Positions 7,328 to 10,950 of a stretch of DNA of 10,950 nucleotides are shown in pieces (within the stretch, counting starts at the first letter, position 1; each line of letters opens with the position of its first letter). Origin of the DNA: Chromatiales bacterium (lineage in GTDB: Bacteria > Pseudomonadota > Gammaproteobacteria > UBA6429 > Thiohalophilaceae); NCBI GenBank assembly GCA_027001895.1, contig JALTLP010000271.1, positions 1 to 10,950 on the forward strand, in the 5' to 3' direction. Below the pieces are notes generated by a model, which ran no database searches, had not been told where the DNA came from, and saw only the letters and a program-made list of their open reading frames with translations. The position numbers and the translations under genes are program-made.

Positions 7328-8116
7328 TTATTGGCCTTGAGTTCCAATAATAATGTTTTTTTTATGCAGGTCTGCGAGGGTTTGTTGCCCAAAACGGATA
7401 ATACTGTCTATATCAGGGTTTTCTAATTCATTCGCAATTTGGGTTAATAGCTGTTTGCCTGTTAATTTATCTGGATTGTCAGCAATAAGTTGTAGTAAGC
7501 GGGCAATAACGGGATTAACTTCGGTAAAGTGAACATCTTCTTCATCTATTGAACGCGATGCAACGATATGGGTAGCTTGTTCAGAAGGTTGATCTGGCTG
7601 AAAATCAACACTGATATGTTGAACCGGGTATTGATAGCTTAATAGCCAGGCAAGATTTGATAGTACGGGCACTTCGTTTAAGAAGTCTAGCTGACTTGAT
7701 AACACGGATAAATCATCTTCCAGTTCAGAGACACTTAATGCAAGCTCTACCCATTCGTAATGGGCAAGTTCGAGCATAAAGGGGAGATCATCTGTCTGGC
7801 TTTGCCTTTCTTCTTCGAGGTAAACTAAAAATTCGCGTGGCATTTCGTGAAATAAGGGTGTGTGAGCCTTATGGTTAGCAAAGTAATCACGAATTAATGT
7901 ATGCCAGCGCTTCTCTCCCAATATTTCACACAGCACCGGATAGGTGGTCGACATAAAGCTTTCGACATTATTATAAAAAAGATCGCGGTAAATTTTCATG
8001 CGGCGATCTTCTATTTCTGATGGGGCAGAATTTTTATCCGGTTGACGAATATGTGCAGTAAACGCATATTGCGTTTGTTTAAAGTCTTGCGGGTTTTTAA
8101 CAGAGCCAGAAGGCAT
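7328..8116 (-). CDS. DUF2063 partner protein, HvfC/BufC type
   Basis: This 262-residue cytoplasmic protein acts with the neighbouring MNIO enzyme. In characterised Hvf and bufferin systems the C protein binds the precursor peptide and is needed for efficient modification. The N-terminal DUF2063 domain covers about residues 15-110 with the typical RMKIYRDLFYNNVESFM (39-55), YPVL (59-62) and HEMPREFLVYLEEE (90-103) segments. LAHYEWVELAL (117-127) follows. The C-terminal third (about 195-258), with VNPVIARLLQL and the LTGKQLL turn, looks like the winged-helix-like half that contacts the precursor's recognition region. Older annotation calls the family a putative DNA-binding protein, which is unlikely here. 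Its ATG starts two bases after the MNIO gene's stop, so translation is probably coupled. Confidence 0.88.
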   Translation of the reverse strand: MPSGSVKNPQDFKQTQYAFTAHIRQPDKNSAPSEIEDRRMKIYRDLFYNNVESFMSTTYPVLCEILGEKRWHTLIRDYFANHKAHTPLFHEMPREFLVYLEEERQSQTDDLPFMLELAHYEWVELALSVSELEDDLSVLSSQLDFLNEVPVLSNLAWLLSYQYPVQHISVDFQPDQPSEQATHIVASRSIDEEDVHFTEVNPVIARLLQLIADNPDKLTGKQLLTQIANELENPDIDSIIRFGQQTLADLHKKNIIIGTQGQ

Positions 8117-8118
8117 GG

Positions 8119-8994
8119 CTACGCCTGTTTGGCTTTATTGGCAACGCCATCAGCGGATTGCCATTTATCTTGCAATGAAATAATTCTGTCGACTTCAGTG
8201 AGTAGTTCGGCTAACGGTGGAATATTAAAGTCACGTTCCAGCAGTGTTGGAATAACACCGTAGCGCTGGTAGGTTTGGTCAAGTAAACCCCATACCGGCT
8301 CAATAACATCGGCGCCGTGGGTATCAACGATTAAGTCATTGGCTTCTTCATAATGCCCGGCTATATGAATATATTCGACTCGGTCAGCCGGGATTGCGTT
8401 TAAAAATTCGCTTGCATCGTATTGGTGGTTAATACTGTTAACATAAATATTGTTTACATCGAGCAACATTTTACAGTCTGCTTGTTCGAGGACAGCATTT
8501 AAAAATTCGATTTCAGGCATTTGTTGGCCGGGGGCTGCGTAATAGGAAACATTTTCCATTGCAACCGGACGCTCAAGAATATCCTGAACGCGTTTAATTC
8601 GTTTGGCGACATAGTTTGCGGCTTCTTCTGTAAAAGGAATGGGTAGAAGATCATACAGATGACCGTCATCGCTGCAATAACTTAAGTGTTCGCTGTAGAT
8701 TTTAATATTGTGTTCATCTAAAAAACGTTTTAGACGATGTAGAAACGCTTCATCGAGTGGACTCGGTGAGCCGATAGACAGGGACAGGCCATGACAGATT
8801 ATGTCGTATTTTTCGGCAAATGCTTGAAATTGCTTGCCTATGACACCACCGACACCTATCCAGTTTTCGGGGGCCACTTCCATAAATCCAACTTGTGAAG
8901 GGGGTTGGTCTTGCAGCTCAGTAATCATACTGCGCCGCAGACCAACGCCTGCACCATGAACGGAATACTGCTTCTGGTTCATGTTATTGCTCAT
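8119..8994 (-). CDS. MNIO (DUF692) multi-iron peptide-modifying enzyme, HvfB/BufB type
   Basis: This TIM-barrel oxidase is expected to modify cysteines of the neighbouring precursor peptide in the cytoplasm, using an iron cluster and oxygen. In the Hvf family the products are copper-binding oxazolone/thioamide groups; bufferins carry related heterocycles. The 291-residue form from the ATG at 8994 has the usual family length. Likely metal ligands and family motifs are visible in order: APENW (E43), HGLSLS (H68), SEHLSY (E102, H103), MENVS (E147), LLDVNNIYVN (D179, N181), HIAGH (H210, H214), DTHG (D224, H226) and LLERD (E253). All expected positions look intact. An earlier in-frame ATG at 9018 would overlap the precursor gene and add residues unlike the family; an internal ATG at 8982 is also possible. 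The gap to the precursor stop is 11 bases, and no strong ribosome binding site is seen, which suggests coupling. Confidence 0.93.
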   Translation of the reverse strand: MSNNMNQKQYSVHGAGVGLRRSMITELQDQPPSQVGFMEVAPENWIGVGGVIGKQFQAFAEKYDIICHGLSLSIGSPSPLDEAFLHRLKRFLDEHNIKIYSEHLSYCSDDGHLYDLLPIPFTEEAANYVAKRIKRVQDILERPVAMENVSYYAAPGQQMPEIEFLNAVLEQADCKMLLDVNNIYVNSINHQYDASEFLNAIPADRVEYIHIAGHYEEANDLIVDTHGADVIEPVWGLLDQTYQRYGVIPTLLERDFNIPPLAELLTEVDRIISLQDKWQSADGVANKAKQA

Positions 8995-9005
8995 GCAAGG
9001 GTTTC

Positions 9006-9395
9006 TTAACCGCCGCATTTACCTTCTTTCATGTTTTTCTTGCTGCCGCCGCATTTGCCTTCTTTCATGCCTTTTTTCTTACTTGCGCCACACTTGCCTT
9101 CACCGCATTTGCCATCTTTTTTCTTCATTTTCTTTTTGCCGCCGCATTTGCCTTCGCCGCACTTACCTTCTTTTTTCTTCATGCTGCCGCCGCATTTGCC
9201 TTCTTTCATATCTTTTGGATTTGACATGTTGCCGCCACATTTACCTTCTTTAGCAACCTGGTAGCCACCAGAAAGGTCAGTCATAGCGAAAGGGTTAGCA
9301 CCGGTTTCAGCCGCATTAGCAATGTTGCTAGCTGCTAAAGTTGTAGCGAATGCTGCACCAAGAACAATTGATAATGATTTAGTAGTTTTAGACAT
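9006..9395 (-). CDS. HvfA-type secreted precursor peptide with eight [E/D]GKCG motifs
   Basis: This 129-residue protein is the substrate of the cluster. Residues 1-28 are a Sec signal peptide with a likely cut after ANA (26-28). Residues 34-48, NPFAMTDLSGGYQVA, match the conserved segment before the motifs in HvfA-type peptides and probably serve as a recognition region. Residues 49-129 are low complexity, rich in Lys, Gly and Met, with eight cysteines (C53, C68, C79, C84, C97, C102, C115, C127). Every one is in EGKCG except C97, in DGKCG. C79/C84 and C97/C102 form closely spaced doublets, and the last motif ends two residues before the stop. Copper(I) binding after modification is known for the family, not shown here. 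It is first in the operon, with GGAGAG (complement of 9403-9408) seven bases before the ATG. The imperfect tandem DNA repeats of the core suggest motif number changes by duplication. Confidence 0.93.
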   Translation of the reverse strand: MSKTTKSLSIVLGAAFATTLAASNIANAAETGANPFAMTDLSGGYQVAKEGKCGGNMSNPKDMKEGKCGGSMKKKEGKCGEGKCGGKKKMKKKDGKCGEGKCGASKKKGMKEGKCGGSKKNMKEGKCGG

Positions 9396-9402
9396 TGAGA
9401 TT

Positions 9403-9408
9403 CTCTCC
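9403..9408 (-). promoter_or_regulatory. Strong ribosome binding site of the precursor gene
   Basis: GGAGAG on the - strand, seven bases before the ATG, is the best Shine-Dalgarno in the operon. The next two genes lack one as clear, which fits a precursor made in excess over its modifying enzymes. Confidence 0.75.
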
Positions 9409-9427
9409 GTTATTAAAAAATTTTTTA

Positions 9428-9436
9428 ATTATCACA
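9428..9436 (-). promoter_or_regulatory. Candidate extended -10 element for the HvfA-type operon
   Basis: On the - strand TGT-GATAAT forms an extended -10 (TGn plus five of six bases of TATAAT) with no good -35 upstream. Initiation near 9421 would give a leader of about 25 bases. It competes with the ECF-like candidate at 9501-9529. Confidence 0.3.
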
Positions 9437-9500
9437 AAATGTGTTGTTTATCGTATAGGTTGAAACCGGTATTAAGCCACTCTCATCCTTCACTGGGGGA

Positions 9501-9529
9501 TATGACAGGCAGTTTCTTGTAAAGGTTCA
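9501..9529 (-). promoter_or_regulatory. Candidate ECF-sigma promoter for the HvfA-type operon
   Basis: On the - strand TGAACC (9529-9524) is followed after 16 bases by TGTCATA (9507-9501), resembling the GGAAC / GTC pattern of extracytoplasmic-function sigma factors. DoxX/DUF692/DUF2063 clusters are often under ECF control in other bacteria. No sigma or anti-sigma gene is in the window, so the factor would be encoded elsewhere. The match was made by eye. Confidence 0.35.
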
Positions 9530-9613
9530 ATCTAACAGCACGACAATACCCTAATATAGACCGAATTTATGTGAATATGCCCAAAATGTTATAATTTTGT
9601 TAGATTTTTCTAT

Positions 9614-10039
9614 TTATTTAACAAGCTGTTGGATGCAATCGATATAGTGCTGCTCATTCGGCGCGGTTTGCTCACGTTGTGCCTGCCAAATCATCTGCCC
9701 GAGGCACTCCATAAGCTGGTGCTCTGCCTCATGCGGGTTACCCAATTTGGCTGCCAGACTCTGGTGAACTTGCTGGATGCATGCCGGTCGGTTGGTTGAG
9801 AGTTGTTCCTGGAGGGCAATATGCATCGACATATGCAAAAACGGGTTGGTTTGGCCCATTTCAGGAGTAAAGTCCCTGTCAATAGTGTTGTTGTCTGCGA
9901 GTAAGGCATGGTATTCGGGGTGTTGCTGGATAACGCCAACAATCATTTGCTCCAGCGGTTGCAGGCTTGCCTTATTATTAAAATTTTCCCATGCGCTATA
10001 AAACATTTGCCGCATTTCGTTTCTGTTGTTACCAAACAC
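9614..10039 (-). CDS. DUF1841 family protein
   Basis: This 141-residue soluble protein of unknown function has the usual family length. Recognisable family segments are the start MFGNNRNEMRQMFYSAW, LEQMIVGVIQQHPEYHALL (29-47), the acidic-aromatic stretch DRDFTPEMGQTNPFLHMSMH (54-73) and a C-terminal helical GQMIWQAQ region. Conserved His, Asp and Glu residues could bind a metal, but no activity is known to me. It starts with GTG at 10039, 17 bases after the nth stop, with AAGG about nine bases upstream, so it is probably co-transcribed with nth. No convincing intrinsic terminator follows it; the 218 bases to the HvfA-type gene hold that operon's upstream region. Confidence 0.88.
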   Translation of the reverse strand: MFGNNRNEMRQMFYSAWENFNNKASLQPLEQMIVGVIQQHPEYHALLADNNTIDRDFTPEMGQTNPFLHMSMHIALQEQLSTNRPACIQQVHQSLAAKLGNPHEAEHQLMECLGQMIWQAQREQTAPNEQHYIDCIQQLVK

Positions 10040-10056
10040 CGTTATACACCTTGTTC

Positions 10057-10692
10057 TTAGTCGTTGTTTTTATCCTTGTATTCACACAAGTCTTCAATTA
10101 CACAGGATCCACATCGCGGTTTTCGGGCAATACAGGTATAACGGCCATGCAAAATTAGCCAGTGATGGGCATCTACCTTGAATTCGTCGGGTACAAATTT
10201 AAGCAGTTTTTTCTCTACTTCCAGTACATTCTTACCGGGTGCAATATTAGTGCGGTTAGAAACCCTGAAAATATGTGTATCGACCGCGATGGTTGGATGG
10301 CCAAAGGCGGTATTTAGCACAACATTGGCGGTTTTGCGGCCTACTCCGGGCAAGGCTTCCAGCGCTGCGCGATCTTCGGGCACTTCGCTGCCGTGTTGTT
10401 CAACCAGCATCTTGCAGGTAGCCATAATATTTTTGGCCTTGGTGTTATACAGGCCAATGGTTTTAATATATTTTTTTAGGCCGGTTAATTTTAAAGCCAG
10501 GATTTTTTCGGGGGTATTGGCAACTTTAAAAAGCTTTTCGGTGGCCTTGTTAACGCCTTTATCGGTGGCCTGAGCCGAGAGAATAACTGCTATTAATAAC
10601 TCAAAAGTCGAGTTGTAGTTCAGCTCTGTGGTGGGGTCAGGGATATGGTCTTTTAAGCGACTGAAAATTTCGTAACGTTTTTTAGGGTTCAT
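10057..10692 (-). CDS. nth: Endonuclease III (DNA glycosylase/AP lyase)
   Basis: This base-excision-repair enzyme removes oxidised pyrimidines and cuts at the resulting abasic site. From the ATG at 10692 the protein is 211 residues, the same length as E. coli Nth. The helix-hairpin-helix LPGVGRKTA (114-122) carries the catalytic lysine K120, and D138 lies in VDTHIFRV. The [4Fe-4S] ligands are C187, C194, C197 and C203, all at E. coli numbering. The open frame runs on upstream to 10797, but those 35 extra codons read through an intergenic repeat and lack family similarity, so they are excluded. No clear Shine-Dalgarno precedes 10692. An rnfE tail upstream matches the common gammaproteobacterial rnf-nth order, and the DUF1841 gene follows closely. 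Confidence 0.96.
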   Translation of the reverse strand: MNPKKRYEIFSRLKDHIPDPTTELNYNSTFELLIAVILSAQATDKGVNKATEKLFKVANTPEKILALKLTGLKKYIKTIGLYNTKAKNIMATCKMLVEQHGSEVPEDRAALEALPGVGRKTANVVLNTAFGHPTIAVDTHIFRVSNRTNIAPGKNVLEVEKKLLKFVPDEFKVDAHHWLILHGRYTCIARKPRCGSCVIEDLCEYKDKNND

Positions 10693-10709
10693 ATGTTTAA
10701 TTTTTTTAG

Positions 10710-10735
10710 CCACAAAGAGCACAAAGGACACGAAG
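10710..10735 (+). repeat. 26-nt, 9-nt-periodic intergenic repeat, copy B
   Basis: The 9-nt units CACAAAGAG (10711), CACAAAGGA (10720) and CACGAAGCG (10729) run in tandem. The copy is inverted relative to 10845-10870, with 20 of 26 positions identical. It lies just upstream of the nth start. Confidence 0.75.
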
Positions 10736-10844
10736 CGGAAATATAAATATTTAAAAGATAGTCCAGCAGAAATTAAGTTCTTATCCCGCGTTAGCAAGAT
10801 TGCCAGACATTTTAGTTGTGGAAAAGTGCTAACTTCAACTCTTT

Positions 10845-10870
10845 CTTTGTGTTCTTAGTGTCCTTCGTGG
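10845..10870 (-). repeat. 26-nt, 9-nt-periodic intergenic repeat, copy C
   Basis: On the - strand it starts CCACGAAGGACACTAAG and forms an inverted pair with 10710-10735, enclosing 109 bases. It directly abuts the stop codon of the upstream gene. The pair plus spacer (about 160 bp) has the outline of a small inverted-repeat element placed between the two genes. The spacer holds no gene. Confidence 0.7.
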
Positions 10871-10950
10871 TTAATTTTCCACTGCTTGGGCAGTGGTAAC
10901 AACTTTCACTTTTTGTCTATCAGATAATTTCTTATCAATCACGTTTTTAA
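10871..10950 (-). CDS. rnfE: C-terminal tail of probable RnfE (partial)
   Basis: An open frame enters from the right edge and ends at TAA (10873-10871), giving about 25 residues: KNVIDKKLSDRQKVKVV and a short tail ending AVEN. The KN-x-IDKK stretch followed by a charged, soluble tail resembles the cytoplasmic end of RnfE/RsxE, a membrane subunit of the Rnf electron-transport complex, and rnfE commonly precedes nth in gammaproteobacteria. The fragment is too short for a firm call; the name rests mostly on gene order. A perfect 7-bp hairpin, CCACTGC/GCAGTGG (10879-10885 with 10890-10896), lies within this tail. Confidence 0.5.
   Translation of the reverse strand, partial: KNVIDKKLSDRQKVKVVTTAQAVEN

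Noticed and set aside
7328..8116. DNA-binding regulator role for the DUF2063 protein
   Set aside because: The name comes from old family annotation; the operon context and characterised relatives point to a partner of the MNIO enzyme.
8995..9018. Earlier ATG for the MNIO gene at 9018
   Set aside because: It overlaps the precursor's last motif, adds eight residues unlike the family start, and has no ribosome binding site.
8981..9264. Leu/Cys/His-rich and Pro/His-rich open frames on the + strand opposite the precursor gene
   Set aside because: They are mirror images of the repeated EGKCG coding sequence; the - strand frame has a signal peptide, good ribosome binding site and family match.
1..10950. 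tRNA, rRNA or insertion-sequence transposase genes
   Set aside because: No cloverleaf, rRNA-like stretch or transposase motif was seen on either strand.

Overview
The window looks like chromosomal DNA from a moderately AT-rich, Gram-negative gammaproteobacterium. The clues are a 211-residue Nth with every E. coli catalytic and Fe-S position in register, an apparent RnfE tail directly ahead of nth, a MotY-type flagellar T-ring lipoprotein, a DUF1841 gene and a PDH-type lipoyl-domain/LpdA fusion. The genus cannot be read from the sequence.

Layout. 67-1863 (+) is a lipoyl-domain dihydrolipoyl dehydrogenase, probably the last gene of a pyruvate dehydrogenase operon entering from the left. It converges, across a roughly 126-bp near-perfect palindrome (1865-1990), on an orphan membrane histidine kinase (2023-3360, -) whose predicted periplasmic domain has a histidine-rich segment. 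Divergent from the kinase is a MotY-like OmpA-domain lipoprotein (3532-4974, +) with a long basic low-complexity insert, followed by argG (5036-6250, +) with its own sigma70-type promoter. 6251-6692 has no gene. It is a cluster of intergenic repeats, partly nested as inverted pairs, with two strong G-quadruplex motifs.

The most interesting locus is 6693-9395 (-), a four-gene operon read right to left. It encodes a secreted Cys/Lys/Gly-rich precursor peptide with eight [E/D]GKCG motifs (HvfA type), an MNIO/DUF692 multi-iron enzyme (HvfB/BufB type), a DUF2063 partner protein (HvfC/BufC type) and a DoxX-family membrane protein. This is the layout of the copper-responsive peptide-modification systems (Hvf, bufferin, gig). 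In these the enzyme and partner convert the motif cysteines to copper-binding heterocycles and the peptide acts in the periplasm. The family is known. The motif arrangement of this peptide, the possible ECF-type promoter and the Cys pair in the DoxX loop are the local points of interest.

At the right end (-) lie the 3' tail of a probable rnfE, nth and a DUF1841 gene, in that transcription order. An inverted pair of 26-nt repeats with 9-nt periodicity sits between rnfE and nth. The same repeat family bounds the argG-doxX intergenic cluster.
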